Program-made: the position numbers and the translations under genes | Assembly: GCF_000383415.1 (NCBI RefSeq) | Contig: NZ_KB911256.1 | Span: 785,348-849,347 of the forward strand | Source: Hyphomicrobium zavarzinii ATCC 27496 | Lineage (GTDB): Bacteria > Pseudomonadota > Alphaproteobacteria > Rhizobiales > Hyphomicrobiaceae | DNA length: 64,000 nucleotides | Reading direction: 5' to 3' | In this document: positions 9,090 through 18,387 of the stretch, piece after piece | Layout: every line of letters starts with the position of its first letter | Numbering within the stretch: the first letter of the stretch is position 1 | The notes under the pieces: generated by a model | Databases searched by the model: none | What the model saw: only the letters and a program-made list of their open reading frames with translations | Told to the model about the DNA's origin: nothing

Positions 9090-9716
9090 ATGGTTATGGA
9101 GGACTGGGTGCCCCGCGGCCCTGCTAAAAGTGCCGACAGTAGCTCATTCGCGTTCTCGGACGCGGCTTCCGACATCGCGTTTCTCGAGCGGATCCGATGG
9201 TTTCGGATGTCGTTGATTGAACGCATCTGCACCTCCAGCACAAGTCAGTCCGACAAGGTTCTGGTCCATTTGCGCCAGGAGCCGACTTCGCAGATGGCCG
9301 AGTTCTTCTATCTGCTGGATTGCCAGCAGATCCGCACGGTCGGCCAATTGCAGAGGCTTGCCGAATTGCACAACGCCTATGTTGTCGCCGTGACCAAGGA
9401 CAAGAGCAAGATGCGCCGGCTTGGGCTGACGTCCGACCGCTTGCTCGACGCGATGTTCACCTCCGACACGATGCCGAGGCTCTTGCAGAACTGGCAGGAG
9501 GAGCCGGGGGCAATCGATCAATCAAACCTCGCACGCTTTCTCGGAGTCGTCATGTCGCCCGAGACGTGCCGGAAGACCGTGGTTGCCTGCGCCGAGGCCG
9601 GCTTCCTCGTCCGGAGAAAATCGCCCTATGGGACCTTCATCGTAAAATCCGCCGGGGATCTCGAGAGAGTATTTGGATCGACACTTCGTGAGGCTAGATC
9701 GAGGAACTCTAAATGA
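9090..9716 (+). CDS. Winged-helix (MarR-like) DNA-binding regulator
   Basis: A 208-residue cytosolic protein with no signal peptide. The C-terminal part, about 140-198, reads as a winged helix: LARFLGVVMSPETCRKTVVAC (helix-turn-helix) followed by AGFLVRRKSPYGTFIVKSAG (wing). The middle is helical with no recognised sensor domain. No strong ribosome site is seen before 9090, and an internal ATG at 9096 or 9208 could be the real start. The stop overlaps the start of the next gene by four bases (ATGA), so the two are translationally coupled. Its place inside the caspase block suggests it controls some of these genes. The 184 bases before it hold nothing recognisable. Confidence 0.6.
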   Translation: MVMEDWVPRGPAKSADSSSFAFSDAASDIAFLERIRWFRMSLIERICTSSTSQSDKVLVHLRQEPTSQMAEFFYLLDCQQIRTVGQLQRLAELHNAYVVAVTKDKSKMRRLGLTSDRLLDAMFTSDTMPRLLQNWQEEPGAIDQSNLARFLGVVMSPETCRKTVVACAEAGFLVRRKSPYGTFIVKSAGDLERVFGSTLREARSRNSK

Positions 9717-10390
9717 AGACGTGGCCGCTCCTGCCGCTGACGCTCGCGTCGTCTGTTCTCCTTTGTTGCCCTCTTGCGACGGCTCCCGGCTTCGCGGACG
9801 TGATCGCGCGGGCTAGCCCGCAGTTCACGGACGCCGAGTTGGCGATCATTGCTCGTAACGAGTCGCTGCGGCGGACCCGGGAGAGCGATCCTTGGGTGGT
9901 GAAGGGGTTTCTGGAGCGGTTGGGGAAGCTTGACGAAGAAGCCGGCGGGGCCGAGGGAAAGGGCCAGGATCCCGACATCGATCGATACCTTCGGTCGTCT
10001 CCTGAAGCGGCCCACGATCTTCTGCAGATTATCATGCAGGCGGGAAGCGCGGGGCAGGCTGATACGTTGAAGTCCCAGGCAAATGCGCAAGGCTCATCCG
10101 ACGAGCAAAGCCTTTCTCTTCCTGCCGGAACTCACATCGAGATCGTGTCCTATGACAGCCAAAGCGGGACGTTTGCGGTTTCCTCGGTGGCCTTTCCGGG
10201 AGAAGGCCTCACCTACGCGACCGCGCGCGCACTGCGAGATGCGATCGCGGCGGCCGAATTTCAGGACCTCTTGGCGAAACCTGATCAACTCGTGACGAGA
10301 CGCTTTACCCTGTCCAAGGACCTTGCCGCCGTCTTCTCGGACGCGATTGAAGAAGCCCATGATCGGCAGGAGCAACCGTCTGCCCCTTGA
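9713..10390 (+). CDS. Exported protein of unknown function
   Basis: A 225-residue product with a signal peptide (about 1-28, cut near GFADV). The mature chain is hydrophilic, with a Ser/Gln-rich middle (about 105-135) and a C-terminal segment of alternating strands and helices (about 138-215). No catalytic motif or known domain was recognised. It is coupled to the winged-helix gene through the ATGA overlap, which suggests that the regulator and this protein act together. It converges with the dipeptidase gene only 15 bases downstream. Confidence 0.6.
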   Translation: MKTWPLLPLTLASSVLLCCPLATAPGFADVIARASPQFTDAELAIIARNESLRRTRESDPWVVKGFLERLGKLDEEAGGAEGKGQDPDIDRYLRSSPEAAHDLLQIIMQAGSAGQADTLKSQANAQGSSDEQSLSLPAGTHIEIVSYDSQSGTFAVSSVAFPGEGLTYATARALRDAIAAAEFQDLLAKPDQLVTRRFTLSKDLAAVFSDAIEEAHDRQEQPSAP

Positions 10391-10405
10391 AAGCGCGTTT
10401 TGGCG

Positions 10406-11269
10406 TTAGGGATGAGGGCTCTCCGGCTGGCTTGGCTCCGATGTTTCCATTTGCGGGGGCTCGGAGGTGCGCTCCCCCTTTGCGCTCGACGGGGACGCTT
10501 CCGGCCGGCGACGCACGGGGATGTCGAAAGACCGGGAACTCGCGCCCTGAAACGTGAAGTGCCACCACTCACGGGAATAGTTCGAGAAGCCCTGAGCCTC
10601 CATGGCCGATTTGAGCAAGGCGCGCGCGGCCTTCTGCTGAGAGGTCAGGCCCGAAGCGTGGGTGTGGCTCTTGCTGTCGAAGCAGTCGTAGCTCGTTCCC
10701 ATGTCGACGCTGCCGTCGGAGCCTCTTTTGGAGACCTCTGCCGTGCAGGCCTCGAGGCTCGTTTCCTGTTGTGTTTCGGATGGAGGCAGAGACGGCGCGG
10801 CCGCGAGGGGCACGATCGTGAGATCGACGGCGCGGCCGGTCGAGTGCATGGAGCGCGAGGCGATATATCCCGCCTCGATGAGGGAGCGCTTGGCGACTTT
10901 GGGCATGTATGTCTTCGTGAGTGGCGTGCTCTTCCCGTCGGACACCCAGCGAACGAATGATTTGACGGCTTCCACCGGCCGATAGCAGTCGTAGACTCTC
11001 AAGGCATATTTCTGCGCTGCAAGCGCGGCCTGCACGCGTTTCAGAGCCGCGGCCGCGCCACGCGTGAGAATGCATTCGGGCGCCTCATAGCCCGGGACCC
11101 GCGCGCCGGTGAAGTTGCGCGGGCCTGCATAGCGCATATCCTGCTCGATCGACGCATCGATCTTGCCGAGGTAAACGAGGGGAGAAGGGAGGTCTCGCGC
11201 GTCCGCGGCTACGTCGCCAGCGTGGCCGAGGACGATGGCGGCGCCGAGAGCGAGCACGAGCCGCTGCAT
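10406..11269 (-). CDS. D-alanyl-D-alanine dipeptidase-like peptidase (M15, VanX type)
   Basis: A 287-residue exported zinc peptidase. The ATG at 11269 has AGGAG upstream and gives a signal peptide of about 22 residues. The VanX-type motif SxHxxGxAxD is seen as SMHSTGRAVD with zinc ligands His142 and Asp149. The catalytic Glu234 and third ligand His237 are in EWWHF, and the YDCYRP segment supplies the family Arg97. Known members hydrolyse D-Ala-D-Ala in wall recycling or glycopeptide resistance. Vancomycin resistance is unlikely here because there is no vanHA. The C-terminus adds a Ser/Pro/Glu-rich tail of about 40 residues. It follows the caspase gene at 12788 by 37 bases on the same strand, so the two are probably one operon. 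Confidence 0.85.
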   Translation of the reverse strand: MQRLVLALGAAIVLGHAGDVAADARDLPSPLVYLGKIDASIEQDMRYAGPRNFTGARVPGYEAPECILTRGAAAALKRVQAALAAQKYALRVYDCYRPVEAVKSFVRWVSDGKSTPLTKTYMPKVAKRSLIEAGYIASRSMHSTGRAVDLTIVPLAAAPSLPPSETQQETSLEACTAEVSKRGSDGSVDMGTSYDCFDSKSHTHASGLTSQQKAARALLKSAMEAQGFSNYSREWWHFTFQGASSRSFDIPVRRRPEASPSSAKGERTSEPPQMETSEPSQPESPHP

Positions 11270-11306
11270 GATCCTTGCTTCTCCTCGGAGCGGATTATGA
11301 CGGGAT

Positions 11307-12788
11307 TTAGTTGCCAATCAGCCTGATCTCGTTGATCGCGAGGTCCTGGTATTTCCAGCCCGCATAGACGGAGGTTACCTTGAGCTGCATCCATGCGGCG
11401 TCTCCGCTGGATGCAACATCGATCACCTGCTGTTCGGCATGATCATCGAGCCGGAACGGGATGCGTTGTCCGTTCGAGAATACGAGCTCGCCGGATTGGA
11501 CGCGGCCGTTCTTGTGGAAGATGTCGCTGTTCTTGCCGTAGCCGTTCTTGATCAGCACCTGACGGATCTTGCGCCGGCTCTGGAAATCGAACACCACCCA
11601 TTGCCCCGTGCCGTCTCCGCGCACGCCCTCCACCCAGGCGGTCCTATCGTTGCCGTCCAGCATATTCACCGGAAGGTAGGAGTTTCCGTATTCGGGGCTC
11701 CGAACTGAGCTTGCACACAGCGTGAAGTCTCCCTGGCTGTGGCAGCGTTCCTTCGCGGAGCGTGGCCTTTCCGCGGACGGCGAGGCGGGGGCGGGTGGGG
11801 CCAGCATCGCCTGCTGCTCCCGCGTTTCTCGCTGACGCTTGAGGGCTTCGATCTCCGCTCGCATTGTCTCGACCTTGGCGGCTTCTGCTGCAAGGCGCTC
11901 GGCATCGCCGCGTCTTCTTGCTTCGTCGGCCAATTGACGCTCAAGGCGACGTTTTTCAGCTTCTGACGCCTCTAGCCTATTGAGGACGTCCTGAGAGGGA
12001 GCAAGGGAGGCGTGTGTACCGCCTTCGCTCATGGAGAGAGAGATCGCCGATCCGCCGAGGGTGCCGTAGATATGGGGGCGCTGAGTATCGGAAGTCGCCG
12101 AGATGACGTCGTCGCGAATACGGCCGAGCATCAAGCGAATGTCGATGTCCGGCGTCGCGATGTGCTTGAGCAGCGCTGCGGTGAACGGACTGTTCCTTTG
12201 GCCCGTGCCGTCATCGGCGGTGGTGCCTTCCTTGGCGGCATAAGCAACGAGCGTATTGTCATCCGGCTCGACGCGGGCGAGGCCCCGCTCGACGCTTCGC
12301 TTTCCTCCCGCCGGACGGAACGGATTGTTGCGGCAGGCGTCGAGAATGACCAGCTTGAGCCGCGTTGCACCCTCGAGCTGCTGGAGCACCGTATCGAGAT
12401 TGATGGCTTCGAGCTCGACGTCGCTTGCGCGTTCGGGGTTTGCGTCGACTGGAATCAGATAATTGCGTCCATGCAACTCCAGCCCGTGGCCGGCAAAAAA
12501 CACGACAACGATATCGGCGCCGACGGCGGCACGCCCTATCTCGCGCAACGTTGCGCGCATGCCGTCTCCCGTAAGGTCCTGTCTGAGAATGACCTCGTCG
12601 AATTTTATGTCTTGCAGCGCAGACGCTACGGCGCGCGCATCATTCACCGGGTTTGCCAGCGGCGCGATTTTGTAGGCCGAGTTCCCAATAACCAACGCCA
12701 CCCGTTTCCCCGTTCCGGCGGAAACAGGCGCGCCTGCGAATGCACAAGCGCATAGCAATGAAAACACAGCGCAGATCCGTCTGTGCAT
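11307..12788 (-). CDS. Exported caspase-like protein with coiled coil and discoidin-like domain
   Basis: A 493-residue product with a strong GGGAGGAG site before its ATG. A signal peptide covers about 1-24. The C14 domain spans about 27-250, with His101 (FFAGHG) and Cys152 (LDACRNNPF). A charged coiled coil runs from about 266 to 327. A short Pro/Ala linker leads to a discoidin or NADase-type glycan-binding-like domain (about 349-492, with NMLDGNDRTAWVEG and VLIKNGY). The C-terminal domain probably anchors the protease to a glycan or wall component. It shares the RNNxF subfamily signature with the caspase-quinoprotein at 6260 and lies upstream of the M15 dipeptidase gene. Confidence 0.87.
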   Translation of the reverse strand: MHRRICAVFSLLCACAFAGAPVSAGTGKRVALVIGNSAYKIAPLANPVNDARAVASALQDIKFDEVILRQDLTGDGMRATLREIGRAAVGADIVVVFFAGHGLELHGRNYLIPVDANPERASDVELEAINLDTVLQQLEGATRLKLVILDACRNNPFRPAGGKRSVERGLARVEPDDNTLVAYAAKEGTTADDGTGQRNSPFTAALLKHIATPDIDIRLMLGRIRDDVISATSDTQRPHIYGTLGGSAISLSMSEGGTHASLAPSQDVLNRLEASEAEKRRLERQLADEARRRGDAERLAAEAAKVETMRAEIEALKRQRETREQQAMLAPPAPASPSAERPRSAKERCHSQGDFTLCASSVRSPEYGNSYLPVNMLDGNDRTAWVEGVRGDGTGQWVVFDFQSRRKIRQVLIKNGYGKNSDIFHKNGRVQSGELVFSNGQRIPFRLDDHAEQQVIDVASSGDAAWMQLKVTSVYAGWKYQDLAINEIRLIGN

Positions 12789-13277
12789 TCACTCCTCCCA
12801 CGACCGGGGATTCTGAAAGAATAGTATGTCTGCAGACGACCTCGTGCGCAAGCCCGTCAAAGTGATTATCATGCGAAAACGCCAGTTGTTTTGGACGTCC
12901 TCCTGAGCGGCGTTGTTTCGGCGAGGTGGTGGCCGCTAAGGGGCTTCCCAAAGCCTGGGAGCCCTTCCTCTGGACGGTCTCTTTGCTTTGGAGGATGTCT
13001 AGATGCCGTCCCGTTTGCCGGGTCGTTTTCCGGCAGGACCTGCACGGCACGACGGCCGGCTCTGCTTGGAGAGAAAAGCGGGCGGACGATTATTTGATGA
13101 TTTGAGAGACGCAATTCAGAGACGCGGTGAGATGTAACTAACTGCACTCTTCTTCGGCCGTCAGAGTAGCGGCGGCTTGTTTGAAATCTTTTGAGAGACG
13201 GGTCCGTCACGCTTTGCCGGGCACGGATAAACCGCACGTGTTATCTCGGCAATGCCAAGGGCATAGGGGCGAGGCAA
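12789..13277 (+). other. Intergenic region between divergent caspase genes
   Basis: This 489-base gap separates two divergently transcribed caspase genes and must hold both promoters. No coding frame with a ribosome site, no terminator and no RNA fold was recognised. An 11-base direct repeat, TTTGAGAGACG, occurs at 13101-13111 and 13190-13200, 89 bases apart, and could be a regulator site or chance. Confidence 0.4.
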
Positions 13278-16200
13278 ATGATGAAACGGCAGAGTGCACC
13301 TCGGCATTGGTTCATTTTACTGGCGGCGGTTTTCTTCTCGACTCTGGCGGCTTCTCACAGCTTGGCCGAGCCGGCGGCGTCTCCCTCCGAAGAGGTGCGG
13401 GCTCTGCAGCGGCAGCTCCGGGGTCTTGGCTATGTGGATACGCCCGACACGGGGCTTATGGACGTTCAGACCCGGTATCAGATCTGGTTCTTCGCGGAGG
13501 AGAACCGGCTGGACAAGAATGGTCTCTTCAACAATCTCCAAGTCGCCACAGTCGCCGATCTCTTGAGGCAGCACGCAGAACAGGTCGCCGAGGATCGAAA
13601 GAAAGCGCGTGTCGTCGTTCCGCGCAGCCATCCAAAAGATTCCTTCCTGGAGGTCGTGGCCTCGCCCGATGGGAAGTGGGCGGCGAGTTTTGCAGACCGG
13701 TTGATCAAGATTTGGAATCTCGAAACCGGCCTTGCGGTCCGCGACATTGAATTTGGTTGCTGCATGAAGGCAGCGGCGTTTCTGCCGGATTCCAAAAGTC
13801 TGGCGATCGGCACATCGGGCCCGTCTATCCGGATCCTGGATCTTGCAACCGGGGCGATGACGCATCGTGTCGTGATCGAGGGAAAGATCGACACGCTCGA
13901 TCGCAACATCACAAAAATCGAGGTGCGCCCCAACAGTGACGAGTTGATTGTCGCCGACCAGGTCGGACAGGTGTTCGTGTTCGACTGGAAGAAGAACGCC
14001 GAAGTGGCCAAGCTGGGGCGCCATCCCCCAGCCTCGAACATGTTCAGCAACGACATCGAAGGTCTCGCGGTGTCGCTGGACGGCCGCCTGGCGGCGTCGG
14101 TTCGTGACGACGATCCCCGTGTGGTGATCTGGGACCTCGTGTCTCGCAAGCAGTCGAAAACGGTGAAGCTTCCGAAAGAATTCGAAGATGCGCGGTTCGC
14201 GTTCAACAGCGATGCGACCAAGCTTGTCGTCTGGTCACACTACAAGAACTCGATGGGAGAGCTCGAGCTATCCTCCGGCAAGTTCAGGTCCATCGCGCTT
14301 CCGGGCTATTTGAACGGACTGCTGTTCAATCCGGCTTTGACGAAGAACTACGCGGTGATCGTGGACCAGAAGGGAATTTCGCAGATCGGAATGCTGGACC
14401 CCGGCACCGGGAGTTTCGAGCCGGACTATCCCTTGTCGGAAACCGGCTTCGCATCGGGCAACGTTGAGATGGCCGGCGGCTCCGATGCGGGCCGATCCAT
14501 CCTCGCCGGCAGCGAGGGGATGGTACGGATCGGAAGCCTCAAGGAGAAAACCAGTTGGAAGAACCGTGTCGATCCGCGATTGAAGATCGACAACGTGCTT
14601 CCCTGTGGGCCTGGCTTCTCGACGATCCAATACGATCGCTATTCGCAGAAATTGGGTGTGTGGGACTTCCAGAAGGGCACGCTGGCGGCGCAGCTCAGGA
14701 TGGATGGCCAGCCCCTTGGCAGCCCTGATGCATCCGGCAGCGATCTCAGTGTCAGCTCCGCCGTCTGCTCAGGCGATGGCGAGATGCTCATCACAGGGCT
14801 GGGCTCTGGCGACGTCGTGCGATGGAGCCTGACCGGGGCGGAGCCCTCACGCCTGTCGACGATCGCCGGGCGGCCGAGCGAGGCCTACGACAAAATGCTT
14901 GGCGTTGCGATTTCGCCCGACAAGCGTCTCATCGCGGTGAGCCGCGGCAATGGCATGGTTGAGCCGGAAGGGTCTCCCGGCACGGCGCGCAAGAACCGGT
15001 CTGAGATCGTCTTCTACAATGCCGAGAGCGGCGGAGCCGAGCGGACGATCGCCTTCGACAAGCTTACGACGGAGCAGACCTGGGGCCAGAACCAAACGCG
15101 CGTTGTAGCGCTTTCCAGCCGGTCGAACACCGGGCAGATGGCGTTCTCTCCGGATGGTGCCCGCCTCTTCGCTGCGCGTAGCGAATGGCGATTTGGGATG
15201 TGGAGCGTCGATTCCGGACAGCGCATTCAGACCTATGAGACACTGCAGAAGTTCCAACGGTTCATGCCTGAGGTTGGCGTGAAGACCGCTGAGGACCGCC
15301 GTGTCGCCACCCATGCCGAACGGGGTTTCTCGCGGGTTCAGCAGCTCTTCGTGCCTCCTGAGACGAGCCGGATCTATGCCCTTCTGGATGCGTCCGATAC
15401 AGGGTTCTCGCCCAGAAAGACCTTTCTTCTCGACTACAGCTACGGCTTCTCCCATCCCGAGCGGGTGCTGGAGGTGGAGACAATCCGCGTCGGCACCATC
15501 GATCGCAAAGGCACGCGCTTTTTTGGCGTCAACGGGCTGTCGGAGATCCTCGTTTACGAACTCCCCTCGGGCAAGCTCTTGCACCGGATGAAGACCACTC
15601 AGGGCGGGCTCTCGTCGATCGACGTGTCTCATGACGGCAGCCGGATTTATGGCGGCAGCGACGAGGGCATGGTGCAGACGTGGGATAGCGCGACGGGAGA
15701 GTTGCTCGCTACCAGCGTCCTGCTTGGGGACGGCGAGTGGCTGACCATGACGCCGGAGGGCTTTTTCAACGGGTCTCCGAAAGCAGGTCAGCTCATCTAT
15801 CTCCGCACGGGACCGATGCAAATCTCGACCATCGATCAGCTCTATCAGTTCCTCTATCGCCCGGACCTGGTGCAAGAGAAGCTTGCGGGCGATCCCCAGG
15901 GGCTGGTCCGTGCCGCGGCCGTGAAATTGGATCTTGGCCAACTGGTCGCCTCGGGGGCTGCGCCGAAGGTATCGATCGTATCCCCCGCTGCGTCGGGATC
16001 CGTCGAGAGCGAGCGGATGACGGTTGAAGGCGAGATCACCGACCAAGGCGGCGGCGTCGGGCGTATCGAATGGCGCATCAACGGCGTCACGCAAGGCGAG
16101 GTGGAGGGGCAGCGGGGACTCGCGCGCGTCGAGGAGGCCACGACGTCAGCGTCTGCCGGCAGGAGCATCAAGGCGGCGCAAGCCTTGTCCCTCGAGCCTG

Positions 16201-17309
16201 GCGAGAACACCATCGAGCTCGTTGCCTACAACGCCGCCAACCTCATTGCGTCCGAACCTGTGTCGATCCGGCTGTCTCTTCCCGAGAGTGCTGTGAAGAC
16301 GCCGCCGACTCTCTACGTGCTGGCCGTCGGCATCAACGATTACTACGACGGCCGATTGCGGCTGACCTACGCGGTGCCGGACGCGACCAAGTTCTCCGCG
16401 GCCTTGGAGCGTGCCGGAGCCGGACACTACAACAGCATAGACGTAACCACCCTGACCGACAGCGATGTGACGTCGGAGGGACTTGAGCGGGCCTTCTCGG
16501 AGCTGTCGAAGAAGGTGCGGCCGCGCGACGTGCTCGTGTTCTTCGCAGCGGGCCATGGCAAGACGGTGGATGGGCGCTACTACTACCTGCCGCGAGACTT
16601 CCGTTACCAGACAGAAGCGTCAATTGCGGAACTGGGCATCGGGCAGGACAAGTGGCAAGCGTGGTTTGCGAAGATTCCGGCCCGCAAGAGCATCCTCATC
16701 TACGACACCTGCGAAAGCGGAACTCTGACCGGCGCGAATGCCCAGCAGATCGCCATGCGCTCGGGTCTCGAGCAACAGGCGGCAGTCGGCCGTCTCATCC
16801 AGGCCACGGGGCGCACGGTTCTGACAGCGGCGACCTCGGACCGGCCCGCGCTCGAAGGATACCGAGGGCACGGCGTGTTCACCTACGCCCTGCTGGACGG
16901 CTTGGCCCGCGCCGACAGCAATGGGAACGGCCTCATCGAGGTCACGGAGCTTGCGGGCTTCGTCGACACGGCCGTGCCCGAGATTACGGAGAAGGCGTTC
17001 GGGTTGCGCCAGCTGCCGCAGATGAGCATTCAGGGATCCGATTTCGCGCTTGCCCGCAAAGTGGACGGACTGGTTGCCGAGAGCGGGGCCGGACCCGCTG
17101 TTCCTGCCATTCCCGAAAAGCCGACACACGTAGCCTTGGAAGCGGTTCAGGTCTTCAAGGATGCTGGTCCGGCGGGTGAGGCGGTTCTGGAGCTGAAGCC
17201 CGGCATGACCTTTGCGGTAATCAAAACCGAGAACGGGTGGTCGCTGATTGCACGCGATGGCAAGGCAATCGGTTATGTCGAGGAGGCCAAGGCCCAGAAG
17301 CTGCAGTAA
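13278..17309 (+). CDS. Giant exported WD40-caspase-SH3 protein
   Basis: A 1343-residue product from ATG 13278 (GGGGCGAGG upstream; a second ATG follows immediately). Order: signal peptide (about 1-32), a peptidoglycan-binding-like helical repeat (about 38-90, LQRQLRGLGYV), a large WD40-type propeller region (about 115-870, for example DRLIKIWNLETG and GMVQTWDSATG), an Ig-like segment (about 925-1000), a C14 caspase domain (about 1010-1265) with His1093 (AAGHG) and Cys1145 (YDTCESG), and an SH3-like domain (about 1280-1343). Residues 1213-1224 form a perfect EF-hand loop. The wall-binding and SH3 parts suggest attachment to peptidoglycan in the periplasm. It heads a run of nine co-directional genes. 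Confidence 0.88.
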   Translation: MMKRQSAPRHWFILLAAVFFSTLAASHSLAEPAASPSEEVRALQRQLRGLGYVDTPDTGLMDVQTRYQIWFFAEENRLDKNGLFNNLQVATVADLLRQHAEQVAEDRKKARVVVPRSHPKDSFLEVVASPDGKWAASFADRLIKIWNLETGLAVRDIEFGCCMKAAAFLPDSKSLAIGTSGPSIRILDLATGAMTHRVVIEGKIDTLDRNITKIEVRPNSDELIVADQVGQVFVFDWKKNAEVAKLGRHPPASNMFSNDIEGLAVSLDGRLAASVRDDDPRVVIWDLVSRKQSKTVKLPKEFEDARFAFNSDATKLVVWSHYKNSMGELELSSGKFRSIALPGYLNGLLFNPALTKNYAVIVDQKGISQIGMLDPGTGSFEPDYPLSETGFASGNVEMAGGSDAGRSILAGSEGMVRIGSLKEKTSWKNRVDPRLKIDNVLPCGPGFSTIQYDRYSQKLGVWDFQKGTLAAQLRMDGQPLGSPDASGSDLSVSSAVCSGDGEMLITGLGSGDVVRWSLTGAEPSRLSTIAGRPSEAYDKMLGVAISPDKRLIAVSRGNGMVEPEGSPGTARKNRSEIVFYNAESGGAERTIAFDKLTTEQTWGQNQTRVVALSSRSNTGQMAFSPDGARLFAARSEWRFGMWSVDSGQRIQTYETLQKFQRFMPEVGVKTAEDRRVATHAERGFSRVQQLFVPPETSRIYALLDASDTGFSPRKTFLLDYSYGFSHPERVLEVETIRVGTIDRKGTRFFGVNGLSEILVYELPSGKLLHRMKTTQGGLSSIDVSHDGSRIYGGSDEGMVQTWDSATGELLATSVLLGDGEWLTMTPEGFFNGSPKAGQLIYLRTGPMQISTIDQLYQFLYRPDLVQEKLAGDPQGLVRAAAVKLDLGQLVASGAAPKVSIVSPAASGSVESERMTVEGEITDQGGGVGRIEWRINGVTQGEVEGQRGLARVEEATTSASAGRSIKAAQALSLEPGENTIELVAYNAANLIASEPVSIRLSLPESAVKTPPTLYVLAVGINDYYDGRLRLTYAVPDATKFSAALERAGAGHYNSIDVTTLTDSDVTSEGLERAFSELSKKVRPRDVLVFFAAGHGKTVDGRYYYLPRDFRYQTEASIAELGIGQDKWQAWFAKIPARKSILIYDTCESGTLTGANAQQIAMRSGLEQQAAVGRLIQATGRTVLTAATSDRPALEGYRGHGVFTYALLDGLARADSNGNGLIEVTELAGFVDTAVPEITEKAFGLRQLPQMSIQGSDFALARKVDGLVAESGAGPAVPAIPEKPTHVALEAVQVFKDAGPAGEAVLELKPGMTFAVIKTENGWSLIARDGKAIGYVEEAKAQKLQ

Positions 17310-17329
17310 AAAGATTGACGAGAGCAGCG

Positions 17330-17623
17330 ATGGCCGTGTCTCGCGGTCTTCTGCTTGCGAGTGTGGGGCTCGGCCATGCCCTGGGGTTTGTGGGTGCAGC
17401 GCCGGCGGGAGAGACCTCTCCTCCTTTGGAGATGCCGGCCCAATGCCTTTCCGTGAGCGACGGATGCCGGGTCTGCAAGCTCACCCCGCGGGGCGAAATC
17501 GTCGGATGCTCATGTCCCGGGATCGCTTGCGGCGTGGGGCCGTGGACCTGCACGGAGCCGCTGGCGACCCCGGTCGGCCCGGATCTGAGCCCGGCCGCGC
17601 CCCCGCCAAGCGGTAACGCATAG
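17330..17623 (+). CDS. Small cysteine-rich exported protein
   Basis: A 97-residue product, ATG 17330, only 20 bases after the giant caspase gene. A signal peptide ends near residue 28. The mature part has six Cys in a short span (CLSVSDGCRVCKL, GCSCPG, CGVGPWTC counts as successive pairs) and a Pro-rich tail, which suggests disulfide bonding in the periplasm. The longer frame from 17237 lies inside the upstream gene and is rejected. No family is recognised. The open frame is short, so the call is tentative. About 200 bases follow without a gene. Confidence 0.5.
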   Translation: MAVSRGLLLASVGLGHALGFVGAAPAGETSPPLEMPAQCLSVSDGCRVCKLTPRGEIVGCSCPGIACGVGPWTCTEPLATPVGPDLSPAAPPPSGNA

Positions 17624-17825
17624 TCTCTGTGTCCAAGAACAGATGCGCAATCTTCATCCGCAATCGCGCTAGTCCGATCCATCCGCTCTCTCCCGGTCGC
17701 TGGGGGGCTTCCAATCGGATGGGAAGGGGGCAAGCCGCTCGGGCCATTTTGCCGATCCGCTCCGTCAGCCATGTTGGGGACAGGCGACCTCGATCCATCG
17801 AGGCGAACAGCGGAAGGAGCGGCCC

Positions 17826-18359
17826 ATGGCCCGGATCAGATTTCCTCTCTCTATCGTGACCTCTTTCATTTTCGCGGCAACCCTGTTGGCGCCTGCCGCT
17901 CAGGCCGCGTCTCTCCGCGACCTTGCTGTGGCGAACGCGGAGCACGGCGCCAGGATCAGCGTGTCGGCGCTCAACGGGAGGCGGATGGAGGAGGGTGAGA
18001 CAGCTCGTTTCAGGATTGAGAGCAACAAAACCGGCTTCGTGCACCTCTACGTCAGGAACGCGTCCGGCCGGATGCAGCTCTGGATGGAAAACGTTCCCAT
18101 CCGTGCGGGCCGGAAGCTTCAATATCCGATGGACCCGTCGATCAAGATCCGTGCGATCGCGCCGTTCGGGGACGACGAAATCGTAGCGGTGCTGACGCGG
18201 TTCCAGGTTGATGGCTTCATCGGCCGGAGAATGACGTCCTCTCCCACGGAACTTGACCTGGATGTGCGGGAATTCGAGGACGAACTCGCGACGATCTTAA
18301 CTGCCGATAGCAAAAATCCGTGGGTATGGGCGCGCACGGTTGTGACGGTACGCGAGTAA
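17826..18359 (+). CDS. Exported DUF4384 domain protein
   Basis: A 177-residue product with a strong GGAAGGAG site and a signal peptide ending at AQAA (about 27). The mature part is a stand-alone DUF4384-like beta-sandwich: an EGETARFRIES segment, then FVHLYVRNASGRMQLWMEN and VPIRAG..LQYPMD. This fold is found at the C-termini of other proteins in this block and is common beside caspase-like and kinase domains, where it may be a binding module. It has no catalytic residues. It lies 28 bases upstream of the trypsin gene. Confidence 0.75.
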   Translation: MARIRFPLSIVTSFIFAATLLAPAAQAASLRDLAVANAEHGARISVSALNGRRMEEGETARFRIESNKTGFVHLYVRNASGRMQLWMENVPIRAGRKLQYPMDPSIKIRAIAPFGDDEIVAVLTRFQVDGFIGRRMTSSPTELDLDVREFEDELATILTADSKNPWVWARTVVTVRE

Positions 18360-18387
18360 AGCTAGCATACTATCAGACGTCTGAGAC

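Noticed and set aside
10406-11269. Vancomycin resistance cluster
   Set aside because: Only a VanX-like peptidase is found; vanH, vanA and regulators are missing, and Gram-negative bacteria are intrinsically shielded from vancomycin.
13101-13200. 11-base direct repeat TTTGAGAGACG
   Set aside because: Two copies 89 bases apart are too short and too few to call a site or repeat element without comparison to relatives.
14847-16094. 415-codon minus-strand frame inside the giant caspase gene
   Set aside because: Shadow frame; the plus-strand protein is continuous through WD40 and caspase domains.
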